A DNA stretch of 42,571 bases from Massilia sp. Root335 (GCF_001425685.1 NZ_LMCY01000051.1:1-42571), one strand, 5' to 3'. Counted from the first letter of the stretch, positions 32,882 through 41,871 are shown. The notes: a model not told the origin generated them from the sequence alone. Numbers and translations are program-made.

Positions 32882-33724
32882 TCAAAGGACTTGAATCGGC
32901 TTCGGTGCGAGCTCGCCGTACCAGTACGCGGCGGTCACGCCACCATCGATCAGGAAATCGCTGCCGCTGATGAATCCCCCTTCCGGCCCCATCAGCAGAG
33001 CCGCGACGTTCGCCACCTCGTCGGGCGTGCCGACGCGCCCAGCCGCCGACGCCTCGATCATGCGCCGGTAACCCGGACCGCGCGGACCGGCGAATTCATC
33101 CTTCGCCAGCGGCGTGAAAATGATCCCGGGGCTGATGGTATTCACGCGTGCGCCACGCTTGCCCCAGCGAACCGCCTCGGCCATCACCCGCAGCGCATTG
33201 CCGCGCTTGGACACCTGATAGGCGTGCAGCGGGTCCCTGACCTGGTCCGGCTGCAGCATGGGCAGGGCCAGCAGGTCCTCGGCCGGCGTCAAGGCGAGCG
33301 CCTTGTCCTGCGCCTCGGTGAGCGCCGGCAGACGATGCCCCGACTGCGATGCGATGACGACCGCCGAGCCGCCCGGCGCGATCACGTCGCCGAATTCTTC
33401 CAGCACGACGGCAGTGCCGTACAGGTCGACCCGCAGGATCGTCTCCGGCGCCGCCTGCGTCGGCGAGACGCCGGCCGCATGGATCACGCCCTTGACGGGG
33501 CCGAGCGCGGCGGCCAGCTCGGCCAGCGCATGAACCGACTCGCGGGACGACACGTCGACCTGTGCCGTCCTGACCTCGAAGCCCGCTTCGCCCAAGGTCC
33601 TGGCGGCCGCGTCGGCATGCTCTGCGCGCACGTCGGCGAGCAGCACGAGCTTGCCCAGGCTGACGCGCCGGGCAATTGCCTGGCCGATCGATCCCGGCCC
33701 AATCACAACGATCACGTCACGCAT
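32882..33724 (-). CDS. Short-chain dehydrogenase/reductase
   Basis: 280-aa SDR, last of a four-gene reductase unit. The catalytic pair YxxxK is visible (AYQVSKRGNALR), with the upstream Ser in VVIASQSGH, NTISPGIIFTPL after it, and a C-terminal GFISGSDFLIDGGVT. The nucleotide loop IGPGSIGQAIA is GxGxxG-like rather than the classical TGxxxGxG, an unusual detail, and there is an insertion of about 20 residues between the Ser and Tyr (ALTEAQDKALALTPAEDLLA). Substrate unknown. GAGGAG lies six bases before the ATG; it starts 10 bases after the preceding aldo/keto reductase. Confidence 0.9.
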   Translation of the reverse strand: MRDVIVVIGPGSIGQAIARRVSLGKLVLLADVRAEHADAAARTLGEAGFEVRTAQVDVSSRESVHALAELAAALGPVKGVIHAAGVSPTQAAPETILRVDLYGTAVVLEEFGDVIAPGGSAVVIASQSGHRLPALTEAQDKALALTPAEDLLALPMLQPDQVRDPLHAYQVSKRGNALRVMAEAVRWGKRGARVNTISPGIIFTPLAKDEFAGPRGPGYRRMIEASAAGRVGTPDEVANVAALLMGPEGGFISGSDFLIDGGVTAAYWYGELAPKPIQVL

Positions 33725-33734
33725 TGTTTGCTCC

Positions 33735-34589
33735 TCATTCAATATTCAGTTGGCGTTCGCTCATCCACTTCACGATGTCCGGATCGCGGTGGGAGAAAAA
33801 ACTGCTGGTGCCGGTTTCCAGCCCTGCGATGGCGTGCATATCGTCGTCGCCGAGCACGAAGTCGAAGATGGCCAGGTTCTCGGTCATCCGCTCGCGACGT
33901 ACCGTCTTGGCCAGGGCAACGATATTGCGCTGGACCAGCCACCGCAGGACGACCTGCCCCACCGTCTTGCCATGCCGGGCAGCGATTGCCGTCAGCACGC
34001 CATTCCCGAACAGGTTGTTCCGTCCCTCCGCAAACGGCGCCCACGCCTCGGCCCGGACGCCCTGCGCCTGCATGAAAGCCGCCGCCTCGGGTTGCTGGTG
34101 AAACGGATTGATTTCCACCTGATTCACGGCGGGCACGATCTCGTTGAACGCGATGATGTCCATCAGGCGGTCCGGGTGAAAATTGCTGACGCCGATAGCC
34201 CGCAGCTTGCCCGCCCGATGGGCCTCTTCCATGGCGCGCCATGCCCCATGCACGTCGCCGAACGGCTGGTGGATGAGGAACAGGTCGAGATAGTCCATGC
34301 GCAGGCGCTGCAGCGATCGGTCGATCGCGGCCTTCGTGCGGTCGTAGCCCGTGTCCCGGACCCAGAGCTTGCTCGTAATGAACAGCTCGCTCCGGTCCAC
34401 GCCGCTGTTCCGTACGCCCTGCCCGACCGCGGCTTCGTTCATGTACGAAGCGGCCGTGTCGATGAGGCGGTAGCCCGATTCGATGGCATCGATCACGGCG
34501 CGCTCGCACTCCCCGGGGTCGGGAATCTGGAAAACGCCGAACCCGAGGATGGGCATCGGCAAGCCATTGTTAAGCGTTACATATTGCAT
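33735..34589 (-). CDS. Aldo/keto reductase (2,5-DKG reductase type)
   Basis: 284-aa NADPH-dependent aldo/keto reductase of the AKR5/DkgA-like branch. Catalytic tetrad: Asp in RLIDTAASYMNE, Tyr in the same motif, Lys in ITSKLWV and His in LFLIHQPFGD. Also VSNFHPDRL and the C-terminal VRRERMTENLAIFDF. Likely reduces aldehydes or keto-sugars. The ATG at 34589 is preceded by GGAG and opens directly into the first strand (QYVTLNNGLPMPILGFG). Third gene of the reductase operon. Confidence 0.92.
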   Translation of the reverse strand: MQYVTLNNGLPMPILGFGVFQIPDPGECERAVIDAIESGYRLIDTAASYMNEAAVGQGVRNSGVDRSELFITSKLWVRDTGYDRTKAAIDRSLQRLRMDYLDLFLIHQPFGDVHGAWRAMEEAHRAGKLRAIGVSNFHPDRLMDIIAFNEIVPAVNQVEINPFHQQPEAAAFMQAQGVRAEAWAPFAEGRNNLFGNGVLTAIAARHGKTVGQVVLRWLVQRNIVALAKTVRRERMTENLAIFDFVLGDDDMHAIAGLETGTSSFFSHRDPDIVKWMSERQLNIE

Positions 34590-34651
34590 CGTTGACTCCG
34601 TCGTTGGTCGATCAGGCGCAGAAGCCCCGCATCCGCTGGAGAAGGCCACGA

Positions 34652-35641
34652 TCAGCGCACGATTGCCGCGTCGAGTGCTTCCGACAGCGGCGCGCCCTTG
34701 ATATCGATGGTGGCGAACGCCTTGTCGATGTCGCGCAGGTCGCTCTCGCTCAGTTGCAGTTCCGCTGCCGGCAGATTATCGTCCAGGTGCGCCATCTGCG
34801 TGCCGCCCGGGATCGGCACGATGTAAGGCTTCTGTGCGAGCAGCCAGGCCAATGCGATCCGGGCGGGCGTCGCCCCCTTGCGCGCGGCCAGGTCCTTCAG
34901 GAAATCGACGACGGCGAAATTCGCTTCGAGCGCTTCCCTGGTGAAGCGCGGGAAGGTGGAGCGCAGGTCTGACGGGTCATCGAATGTCATGCCGCGCGTG
35001 ATCTTTCCGGTCAGGAAGCCCTGCCCCAGCGGCCCCCAGGCAACGAAACCGATCCCGAGTTCCTCGCACAGGGCCAGCGTGCCGTGTTCCGGCTCGCGCT
35101 GCCACAGCGAGTAATGGTTCTGGACGGCCGCGACCGGCTGCACCGCGTGCGCGCGGCGGATGTTCTCGATGCCGGCTTCGGACAGGCCGAAGTGCTTGAC
35201 CTTGCCTTCGCGGATCAGGTCCTTGACGGTGCCGGCGACGTCCTCCATCGGCACGTCCGGATCGACACGGTGCTGGTACAGCAGGTCGATGCGGTCCGTA
35301 CGCAGGCGTTTGAGCGAGGCGTCGACCACATTGCGGATATGCGCCGGGCGGCTGTCGAGACCGACCAGTTGCCTGTTTTCGTCGATCCTGAAGCCGAACT
35401 TGGTGGCGATCGCGACCCGCTCGCGCACCGGCTGCAGAGCCTCCCCGACCAGCGCTTCGTTGACGAAGGGGCCGTAGCCTTCGGCCGTGTCGAAGAGCGT
35501 CACACCCCGCTCGACGGCGCCGCGGATCACCTTGATGGCCTCGCCCTTGTCGGCGGCCGGGCCAAGCCCGAAGCTCAGGCCCATGCAGCCCAGGCCGATT
35601 GCCGAGACTTCCAGATTGTCGCCGAGTTTACGTTGTTCCAT
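34652..35641 (-). CDS. Aldo/keto reductase (AKR13-like), copy 1
   Basis: 329-aa aldo/keto reductase with VSAIGLGCMGLSFGLGP, TLFDTAEGYGP (Asp, Tyr), IATKFGF (Lys) and LLYQHRVDP (His). GLSEAGIENIRRAHAVQP and PRF are typical of the AKR13/YajO-type branch. The ATG at 35641 is preferred because GGAG lies 7 bases upstream; in-frame ATGs at 35653 and 35659 exist. It is a tandem paralogue of the next upstream gene (about 60 percent identical by eye), so an old duplication. Confidence 0.92.
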   Translation of the reverse strand: MEQRKLGDNLEVSAIGLGCMGLSFGLGPAADKGEAIKVIRGAVERGVTLFDTAEGYGPFVNEALVGEALQPVRERVAIATKFGFRIDENRQLVGLDSRPAHIRNVVDASLKRLRTDRIDLLYQHRVDPDVPMEDVAGTVKDLIREGKVKHFGLSEAGIENIRRAHAVQPVAAVQNHYSLWQREPEHGTLALCEELGIGFVAWGPLGQGFLTGKITRGMTFDDPSDLRSTFPRFTREALEANFAVVDFLKDLAARKGATPARIALAWLLAQKPYIVPIPGGTQMAHLDDNLPAAELQLSESDLRDIDKAFATIDIKGAPLSEALDAAIVR

Positions 35642-35676
35642 GCTGTTCTCCATATTCATTACACTCTGCCGCGCCT

Positions 35677-36654
35677 TCACTTGCCGACCAGCTTCTGCCG
35701 GTCGGCGGCGTAGCGCGCGCCCTGCACGGCGATGCCGGACAGTGCCTCGGCAAGTTCGCGCAGCTCGTCGGGGGCCAACCGCAGCGTGGCGGCGCCGAGG
35801 TTTTCGGCCAGCCTGTGCGGTTTCGTGGTGCCGGGAATCGGTACGATCCAGGGCTTTTGCGCCAGCAGCCACGCCAGCGCGATCTGGGCGGGCGTCGCGC
35901 CCTTGCCGGCGGCGATCCGGCCGAGCAGGTCGACCAGCACCTGATTCGCCGCGCGCGCTTCCTGCGCGAAACGCGGCACGGTGTTGCGGAAGTCGGTCGG
36001 GTCGAACTGGGTGGCCGCATCGATCGCGCCGGTCAGGAAGCCCTTGCCGAGGGGACTGAACGGCACGAAGCCGATGCCCAGCTCTTCCAGCAGCGGCAGG
36101 ATCTCCGCTTCCGGTTCGCGCCACCACATCGAATACTCGCTTTGCAGCGCCGCCACGGGCTGTACCGCATGCGCACGGCGGATCGTCGCCGCCCCGGCTT
36201 CCGACAGGCCGAAATGCTTGACCTTGCCCTCGCGGATCAAGTCCCGCACCGTGCCGGCCACGTCTTCGATCGGCACGTTCGGGTCGGGCCGATGCTGGTA
36301 AAACAGGTCGATGCTATCGGTCCCGAGGCGCTTGAGCGATTGCTCGGCCACCTCGCGGATGCGCTCCGGCCGGCTGTCCAGGCCGGCACGAGCGTCGCCG
36401 TCGCGGAAACCGAACTTGGTGGCGATCACGACCCGGTCACGGAACGGCGCCAGCGCCTCGCCGACCAGCTCTTCGTTCGGGCCATAGGCCTCGGCGGTAT
36501 CGAACAAGGTCACGCCGCGTTCGACCGCCGTGCGGATCAGTTCGATGGCCGCGCCACGCTCGGCCGCCGGGCCATATCCATAGCTGAGTCCCATGCAGCC
36601 GAGGCCGATCGCAGAGACACGCAGTCCACTTTTTCCGAGTTCACGCTGTTCCAT
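35677..36654 (-). CDS. Aldo/keto reductase (AKR13-like), copy 2
   Basis: 325-aa aldo/keto reductase, first gene of the operon, with the same motifs as its paralogue: VSAIGLGCMGLSYGYGP, TLFDTAEAYGP, IATKFGF, LFYQHRPDP and HFGLSEAGAATIRRAHA. AGGGAG precedes the ATG at 36654. The gap to the next gene is 35 bases. It lies divergent from a LysR gene with a clear operator between them. Confidence 0.93.
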   Translation of the reverse strand: MEQRELGKSGLRVSAIGLGCMGLSYGYGPAAERGAAIELIRTAVERGVTLFDTAEAYGPNEELVGEALAPFRDRVVIATKFGFRDGDARAGLDSRPERIREVAEQSLKRLGTDSIDLFYQHRPDPNVPIEDVAGTVRDLIREGKVKHFGLSEAGAATIRRAHAVQPVAALQSEYSMWWREPEAEILPLLEELGIGFVPFSPLGKGFLTGAIDAATQFDPTDFRNTVPRFAQEARAANQVLVDLLGRIAAGKGATPAQIALAWLLAQKPWIVPIPGTTKPHRLAENLGAATLRLAPDELRELAEALSGIAVQGARYAADRQKLVGK

Positions 36655-36682
36655 CGTTTGCTCCCTGTAAGCCAATACGAAC

Positions 36683-36711
36683 ACTGTAGCGGCGCCGCCA
36701 TTGCTTGATAA
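36683..36711 (-). promoter_or_regulatory. Promoter of the reductase operon
   Basis: Minus-strand -35 TTATCA (36711-36706) and -10 TACAGT (36688-36683), exactly 17 bases apart, about 28 bases before the first ATG. The -35 lies inside a GCTT-GAT-AAGC inverted repeat (36703-36713). Confidence 0.5.
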
Positions 36712-36734
36712 GCCGGTACAATCCGCATGCCTTG

Positions 36735-36749
36735 ATTAGCGGAGCTAAT
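36735..36749. promoter_or_regulatory. LysR-type operator (ATTAGC-N3-GCTAAT)
   Basis: Perfect inverted repeat ATTAGC-GGA-GCTAAT, containing the T-N11-A motif of LysR regulators, five bases before the lysR ATG. A related half (GCTTGATAAGC, 36703-36713) lies near the reductase -35 and shares the sequence CTTGAT-AGC in direct orientation, 27 bases away. Confidence 0.6.
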
Positions 36750-36754
36750 GAATC

Positions 36755-37648
36755 ATGAAAGAGAACCTCAACGATCTGAGCGCTTTCGTGCTCGTCGCCC
36801 GCGAAGGCAGTTTTACGAAAGCGGCGGCCCGGCTCGGCGTGTCGCAGTCGGCCTTGAGCCAGACGATCCGGGGGCTGGAAGAACGGCTGGGCATACGCCT
36901 CTTGATGCGTACGACCCGCAAGGTGGCGCCGACGGATGCCGGCGAGCGCCTGCTCGGTGCCATCGGACCGAGGCTGGATGGCATCGAAGGCGACCTCGCG
37001 GCGCTGGGCGAGCTGCGCGACAAGCCGGCCGGCCCGGTCCGCATCACGGCCTCGGACCATGCCGCCAGCTCGATCCTGCTGCCGAAACTGCTGCCGCTGC
37101 TGGCCCGCTATCCCGACATCCAGCTCGAAATCAACACCGACTACCGGATGATCGACATCGTCGAGCAGCGCTTCGACGCCGGCGTGCGCCTCGGCGAACA
37201 CTTGGCGAAGGACATGATCGCCGTGCGCATCGGTCCCGACGTCAGGATGGCGGTCGTCGCGGCGCCGTCCTATTTCGCCGCGCACGCACACCCTGAAAAA
37301 CCCCAGGACCTGACGAGCCACGACTGCATCAATGTGCGCCTGCCCACGCATGGCGGATTGCTGCCGTGGGACTTCAGCAAGGAGGGACGCGCGCTGAACG
37401 TGCGCGTCGAGGGGCCGCTGATCCTGAACGGTTTTCCGCAGGTCCTGCAGGCCGCGCTGGCGGGTGCCGGGCTGGCGTTCATGCTGGAAGACACCGTGCA
37501 GCACCACCTCGCCGACGGCAGGCTCGTCCGCGTACTCGACGACTGGTGCAGCGTCTTTCCGGGCTACCACCTCTACTATCCGAGCCGGCGGCAGCCCTCG
37601 TCCGCATTCGCGTTGGTGGTGGATGCCTTGCGCTACAGGCGGCCATGA
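36755..37648 (+). CDS. LysR-family regulator of the reductase operon
   Basis: 297-aa LysR-type regulator: helix-turn-helix SAFVLVAREGSFTKAAARLG with VSQSALSQTIRGLEERLG, then an effector domain with RITASDHAASSILLPKLLPLL and DAGVRLGEH. Divergent from the reductase operon with 100 bases between. The operator at 36735-36749 would allow it to control itself and the reductases. The effector is unknown; in similar loci it is an aldehyde or quinone (known from the family, not shown here). Confidence 0.94.
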   Translation: MKENLNDLSAFVLVAREGSFTKAAARLGVSQSALSQTIRGLEERLGIRLLMRTTRKVAPTDAGERLLGAIGPRLDGIEGDLAALGELRDKPAGPVRITASDHAASSILLPKLLPLLARYPDIQLEINTDYRMIDIVEQRFDAGVRLGEHLAKDMIAVRIGPDVRMAVVAAPSYFAAHAHPEKPQDLTSHDCINVRLPTHGGLLPWDFSKEGRALNVRVEGPLILNGFPQVLQAALAGAGLAFMLEDTVQHHLADGRLVRVLDDWCSVFPGYHLYYPSRRQPSSAFALVVDALRYRRP

Positions 37649-37650
37649 AA

Positions 37651-37690
37651 AAACAAAGGGTCACAAGCTTTCGCTTGCAACCCTTTATTC
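37651..37690 (-). terminator. Bidirectional terminator (lysR / tRNA-Thr)
   Basis: AAAGGGT (37655-37661) and ACCCTTT (37680-37686) form a stem with an inner ACAAGC/GCTTG pairing. On the minus strand it is followed by TTTGTTTTTTC, an excellent terminator for the tRNA gene. On the plus strand ATTCTT follows, a weaker terminator for lysR. Confidence 0.8.
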
Positions 37691-37704
37691 TTACTGCCGA
37701 ATTG

Positions 37705-37780
37705 TGGTGCCGCTGACCGGAATCGAACTGGTGACCTTCGCATTACGAATGCGCTGCTCTACCGACTGAGCTACAGCGGC
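37705..37780 (-). tRNA. tRNA-Thr (anticodon CGT)
   Basis: 76-nt cloverleaf with CCA encoded: acceptor GCCGCTG/CAGCGGC, D-arm GCTC/GAGC, anticodon loop TTCGTAA (anticodon CGT, reads ACG), T-loop TTCGATT. The anticodon arm matches that of E. coli thrW closely. One A-C mismatch is seen in the T stem (ACCAG / CCGGT). It stands alone and is not part of an array. Confidence 0.93.
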
Positions 37781-37854
37781 TAAACCGGAAAACCGTTTAA
37801 CCTGTGTCTGCACTACCTTGCCATCAGACTGCTGGCGGCCCGGAGGCCATCATG

Positions 37855-37882
37855 GGTGTTGCTCAACCGAATGAGCTGCACC
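37855..37882. other. Hairpin in the tRNA leader region
   Basis: GGTG-TT-GCTCA-ACCGAA-TGAGC-TG-CACC: 4 and 5 bp with a symmetric internal loop, about 75 bases upstream of tRNA-Thr on its strand. On the minus strand it resembles a tRNA D-arm (GCTCATTCGGTTGAGC), but no full cloverleaf can be drawn around it. Confidence 0.4.
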
Positions 37883-37909
37883 GCAAAGGAGCCCGCATTC
37901 TAACAACAA

Positions 37910-37951
37910 CTCCGCAAACTTGCTAGTCCGACTCGGCAATTTTATGCGGAG
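37910..37951 (-). terminator. Possible fbp terminator
   Basis: On the minus strand CTCCGCA and TGCGGAG are 28 bases apart and followed by TTGTTGTT. It starts 11 bases past the fbp stop. The long loop makes it a weak candidate. Confidence 0.35.
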
Positions 37952-37961
37952 CGGTCGAAAA

Positions 37962-38963
37962 TCATGCCTGATGGTAGCTCGTCACGCGCTCCACTTCGCT
38001 CTTCGAGCCGAGGAACACGGGCACGCGCTGGTGCAGCTTCTGCGGAACGATGTCGAGGATGCGCTCGCGGCCGTCCGTCGCGGCGCCGCCGGCCTGCTCG
38101 ACGATGAACGCCATCGGGTTCGCTTCGTACATCAGGCGCAGCTTGCCCGGTTGCGACGGGTCGCGCTGGTCGGCCGGGTACATGAAGATGCCGCCGCGGT
38201 TCAGGATGCGGTGCACGTCGGCCACCATCGAGGCGATCCAGCGCATGTTGAAATCCTTGCCGCGTGCGCCCGTCTTACCGGCCAGCATTTCATCGACATA
38301 GCGCGTGACGGGCGGATACCAGTGGCGCTGGTTCGACATGTTGATGGCGAATTCCTTCGTCTCTTCCGGGATCTGCATGTCCTTCTGCGTGAGGACCCAG
38401 GAACCCATCTCGCGGTCCAGCGTGAAGCAGTTGACGCCGTTGCCGGTGGTGAGCACGAGCATCGTCTGCGGGCCGTACACGGCATAGCCGGCCGCGACCT
38501 GCTTGCTGCCGGCCTGCATGAAGTCGGCTTCGGTCGGGTGCGTCATGCCGTCCGGCGCCTTCAGCACGGAGAAGATGGTGCCGATGGACACGTTGACGTC
38601 GATGTTCGACGAGCCGTCCAGCGGATCGAACAGCAGCATGTATTCGCCCATCGGGTAGCGGTTCGGGATCGGGTGGATGGATTCCATTTCTTCCGACGCC
38701 ATCGCGGCCAGGTGGCCACCCCACTCGTTGGCCTCGAGCAAGATCTCGTTGGAGATCACGTCGAGCTTCTTCTGCACTTCGCCCTGGATGTTCTCGGTGT
38801 TGGCGCTGCCGAGGATATCGCCGAGCGCGCCCTTGCCGACCGAGTGCGAGATGGTCTTGCAGGCGCGCGCCACCACCTCGATCAGGAGGCGCAGCGACGC
38901 GGGGATGTTGCTGTGGAGACGCTGTTCCTCGACGAGGTATTGCGTCAGGCTGACACGTTTCAT
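37962..38963 (-). CDS. fbp: Fructose-1,6-bisphosphatase, class I
   Basis: 333-aa gluconeogenic enzyme hydrolysing fructose 1,6-bisphosphate to fructose 6-phosphate. The metal/substrate motif DPLDGSSNIDVNVSIGTIFS is intact, as is GGIFMYPAD with the C-terminal EANPMAFIVEQAGG. The length is the family norm. GAAGGAAG precedes the ATG. It lies 25 bases after pepN, and the pepN-fbp pair recurs in Burkholderiales, so the two are probably co-transcribed. Confidence 0.97.
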   Translation of the reverse strand: MKRVSLTQYLVEEQRLHSNIPASLRLLIEVVARACKTISHSVGKGALGDILGSANTENIQGEVQKKLDVISNEILLEANEWGGHLAAMASEEMESIHPIPNRYPMGEYMLLFDPLDGSSNIDVNVSIGTIFSVLKAPDGMTHPTEADFMQAGSKQVAAGYAVYGPQTMLVLTTGNGVNCFTLDREMGSWVLTQKDMQIPEETKEFAINMSNQRHWYPPVTRYVDEMLAGKTGARGKDFNMRWIASMVADVHRILNRGGIFMYPADQRDPSQPGKLRLMYEANPMAFIVEQAGGAATDGRERILDIVPQKLHQRVPVFLGSKSEVERVTSYHQA

Positions 38964-38988
38964 GGACTTCCTTCGTTTGTGAAAATGT

Positions 38989-41652
38989 TTAGTTGGCGAG
39001 GGCCTTGCTGACTACCTCGCGCACATCGTTCGACAGCTTGGCCTGTCCGGCCACCAGCTGCAACGCCCGCCTCATCTGGGCCTGCAGGTCCGGCGTGAAG
39101 CGGCGCCAGCGGTCCATCACGCGGGCCAGGCGGCTGGCCACCTGCGGGTTCAGCGCGTCCAGCGCGATCACCTGCTCGGCCCAGAACGCGTAGCCGCTGC
39201 CGTCCGGCGCGTGGAAGCCCACCGCGTTGCCGACACAGAACGTCGACACCAGGCTGCGCGCACGGTTCGGATTACGCAGCGTGAAGGCCGTGTGCGTCAT
39301 GAGTTCGCGCACGCGGTTCACGTTGGTCGTCGGGGCCGCGGCCTGCATCGCGAACCATTTATCCACGACCAGCGCCTCGCCCTGGAATTCGTCGTAGAAG
39401 CGCTGCAGGGCGTCACCGGCCGCGGGCGCGCGCGCATGCACGAGGGCCGACAGGGCCGCCACGCGGTCCGTCATGTTCGTCGCAGCGGCGAACTGGCGCT
39501 GGGCCAGCGTCAGGCAGTCGTCGTCCGGGGCGGCGCACAGATAGGCCAGCGCCAGGTTTTTCAGTGCGCGCTTGCCGATCGATCCGGCGTCCGGGCTGTA
39601 TTCGCCCGGCGTCTGGTTGGCGTCGTATTGCGCCCGCAATTCCGCGCGCAGGCGGGTGCCGATGGCGGCGCGCACGAACTGGCGCGCCAGGTGGATGGCG
39701 AGCGGGTCGACGACGTCCAGCTGGTCGGCGATCATCGATTCCGTCGGCAGCAGCAGCGCCTGCTCGCGGAAGGCCGGGTCCAGCGTATCGTCGGTGAGGA
39801 TCTTGCGCATGGCGTCGACGAACACGTCGTCCAGGTCCGGCCTGGCGTTCTCGATGACGTTGCCGGCGGCGGCCACCTGGCCGGCCAGCTTCAGCAAACG
39901 GCTCATCGCGAGGCGCTGGCCCGCTTCCCAGCGGTTGACGGGGTCGCTGTCGTGGCTGAACAGGTGCACCAGCTCGGCGTCGTTGTAGCCGTATTTCAGG
40001 ATCACGGGCGCGGAAAAATCGCGCAGGATCGACGGCGTCGGCTGTTCCGTGACGCCGGTGAAGGTGAAGGTCTGGTCGGCGTCGGTCAGCTCCAGCACGG
40101 CCGTCGTGCCGTGGTCTTTTCCGTCCACGGTGAGCGGCAGGTCGCGGCCGCCCTTGCCCAGCAGGCCGACGGCGACCGGGATGTGGAACGGCAGCTTTTC
40201 CGGCTGGCCCGGCGTCGCCGGACACGACTGGACGAGGCGCAGCGTGTACGTCTGCGCCTGCTCGTCGTAGCGGGTCTCGGCCTGCACGACGGGCGTGCCG
40301 GCCTGGCTGTACCAGCGCTCGAACAGCGTGAGGTCGCGGCCGTTGGCGTCGGCCATGGCGAGGCGGAAGTCGTCGCAGGTGACGGCCTGGCCGTCATGGC
40401 GTTCGAAATACAGGTCCATGCCCTTGCGGAAGCCCTCGCGGCCCAGCAGGGTCTGGTACATGCGCACGACTTCGGCACCTTTTTCGTAGACGGTGACGGT
40501 ATAAAAATTATTGATCTCGACGAAGGAGTCGGGACGGACCGGGTGCGCCATCGGGCCGGCGTCTTCCGGGAACTGGGCCTGGCGCAGGGTGCGCACCTGG
40601 TCGATGCGGGTGACGGCCCGGCCCGTGTTCGTGCCGATCATGTCGGCCGAGAATTCCTGGTCGCGGAACACGGTCAGGCCTTCCTTCAGCGACAGCTGGA
40701 ACCAGTCGCGGCAGGTCACGCGGTTGCCCGTCCAGTTGTGGAAGTATTCGTGGCCGACGACGGCCTCGATGCCCTGGAAGTCGACGTCGGTCGCGACGCG
40801 CGGATTGGCCAGCACGAACTTCGTGTTGAAGATGTTCAGGCCCTTGTTTTCCATCGCGCCCATGTTGAAGTCGCCCACGGCGACGATCATGAAGCGGTCC
40901 AGGTCGAGCTCCAGGTCCCAGCGCTCCTCGTCCCAGCGGATGCTGTGCTTGAGCGACTGCATCGCGTAATCGGTCTTGTCGAGGTTGCCCTCTTCCACCC
41001 ACACCTGCAGCAGGGCCGTGCGGCCGTCGGCCAGTTCGAAGTCCTCTTCCTGGCACACGAGGCGCGCGGCGACGAGGGCGAACAGGTACGACGGCTTCTT
41101 GAACGGGTCTTCCCACAGCGCGTAGCGGCGGCCGTCCGGCAGGTCGCCTTCCTCGACGAGGTTGCCGTTCGACAGCAGCACCGGATACTTGTCCTTGTCG
41201 GCGCGCAGCATCACGGTAAAGCGGGCCATCACGTCCGGACGGTCCGGGAAATAGGTGATGCGCCGAAAACCTTCGGCCTCGCACTGGCTATAAAAACTGC
41301 CGTTGGACGTGTACAGGCCGCTGAGGGTAGTATTGCTTTCGGGAATGCAAACGGTTTCGATTTCCAGCGTCGCCTCTTCCGGCGCGTTGGGGATGCGCAG
41401 CAGGGTGCCCTCGACGGTGTACTCCCCTTCGGCCAGCGCCTTGCCGTTCAGGCGCAGGGACACCAGTTCGATGTCTTCGCCGTACAGCTCGATTTCGCGC
41501 TGGGCACTGGCGGGATTGCGGCGCACCGTCATGCGATTGGCGACGACGGTGCGGGCGGGGTCGAGATCGAAGCCGAGTTCAACGGTATCGACCAGATAAC
41601 TGGGGGCGGTGTAATCCTTCCGGTAGATCGTCTGGGGCGTATCGGTGCGCAT
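38989..41652 (-). CDS. pepN: Aminopeptidase N
   Basis: 887-aa cytosolic M1 aminopeptidase. GAMENKGLN (substrate), GHEYFHNWTGNRVTCRDWFQLSLKEG (HExxH plus distal Glu) and the gamma-proteobacterial-type N-terminus (IYRKDYTAPSYLVDTVEL) are all present; no signal peptide. Length matches E. coli PepN (870 aa). It trims peptides left by Lon/Clp proteolysis. Upstream gene of a two-gene unit with fbp. Upstream 41653-41871 is non-coding with one -10-like TAAAAT (41691-41686, minus) but no good -35. Confidence 0.97.
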   Translation of the reverse strand: MRTDTPQTIYRKDYTAPSYLVDTVELGFDLDPARTVVANRMTVRRNPASAQREIELYGEDIELVSLRLNGKALAEGEYTVEGTLLRIPNAPEEATLEIETVCIPESNTTLSGLYTSNGSFYSQCEAEGFRRITYFPDRPDVMARFTVMLRADKDKYPVLLSNGNLVEEGDLPDGRRYALWEDPFKKPSYLFALVAARLVCQEEDFELADGRTALLQVWVEEGNLDKTDYAMQSLKHSIRWDEERWDLELDLDRFMIVAVGDFNMGAMENKGLNIFNTKFVLANPRVATDVDFQGIEAVVGHEYFHNWTGNRVTCRDWFQLSLKEGLTVFRDQEFSADMIGTNTGRAVTRIDQVRTLRQAQFPEDAGPMAHPVRPDSFVEINNFYTVTVYEKGAEVVRMYQTLLGREGFRKGMDLYFERHDGQAVTCDDFRLAMADANGRDLTLFERWYSQAGTPVVQAETRYDEQAQTYTLRLVQSCPATPGQPEKLPFHIPVAVGLLGKGGRDLPLTVDGKDHGTTAVLELTDADQTFTFTGVTEQPTPSILRDFSAPVILKYGYNDAELVHLFSHDSDPVNRWEAGQRLAMSRLLKLAGQVAAAGNVIENARPDLDDVFVDAMRKILTDDTLDPAFREQALLLPTESMIADQLDVVDPLAIHLARQFVRAAIGTRLRAELRAQYDANQTPGEYSPDAGSIGKRALKNLALAYLCAAPDDDCLTLAQRQFAAATNMTDRVAALSALVHARAPAAGDALQRFYDEFQGEALVVDKWFAMQAAAPTTNVNRVRELMTHTAFTLRNPNRARSLVSTFCVGNAVGFHAPDGSGYAFWAEQVIALDALNPQVASRLARVMDRWRRFTPDLQAQMRRALQLVAGQAKLSNDVREVVSKALAN

Positions 41653-41827
41653 GGTCAGGTCCGCAAAGCCGTTGGTGGGATGCTTATTTTACCAACAGCT
41701 TCACGCCGCACTCCGTCTGACCTTTCTTTTGTATCGCCATGTATAGGCAGTAACCGTGCGTAAATGTATCGACGAACATCACGCATCAGGAATAATATGG
41801 TCACCTGAACAAGACCGATTACAGGAT

Positions 41828-41855
41828 TTGACATCCGACAGACAGGGAATACCGA
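41828..41855 (+). promoter_or_regulatory. Promoter of the DUF4136-like lipoprotein gene
   Basis: A consensus TTGACA (41828-41833) with a poor -10 (TACCGA, 41850-41855) at 16 bases. Transcription would start very near an in-frame ATG at 41860. Confidence 0.3.
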
Positions 41856-41871
41856 ATAGATGGAGCGCATC

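Noticed and set aside
37850..37905. A second tRNA gene upstream of tRNA-Thr
   Set aside because: Only a D-arm-like hairpin fits; no anticodon arm, T arm or acceptor pairing can be drawn.
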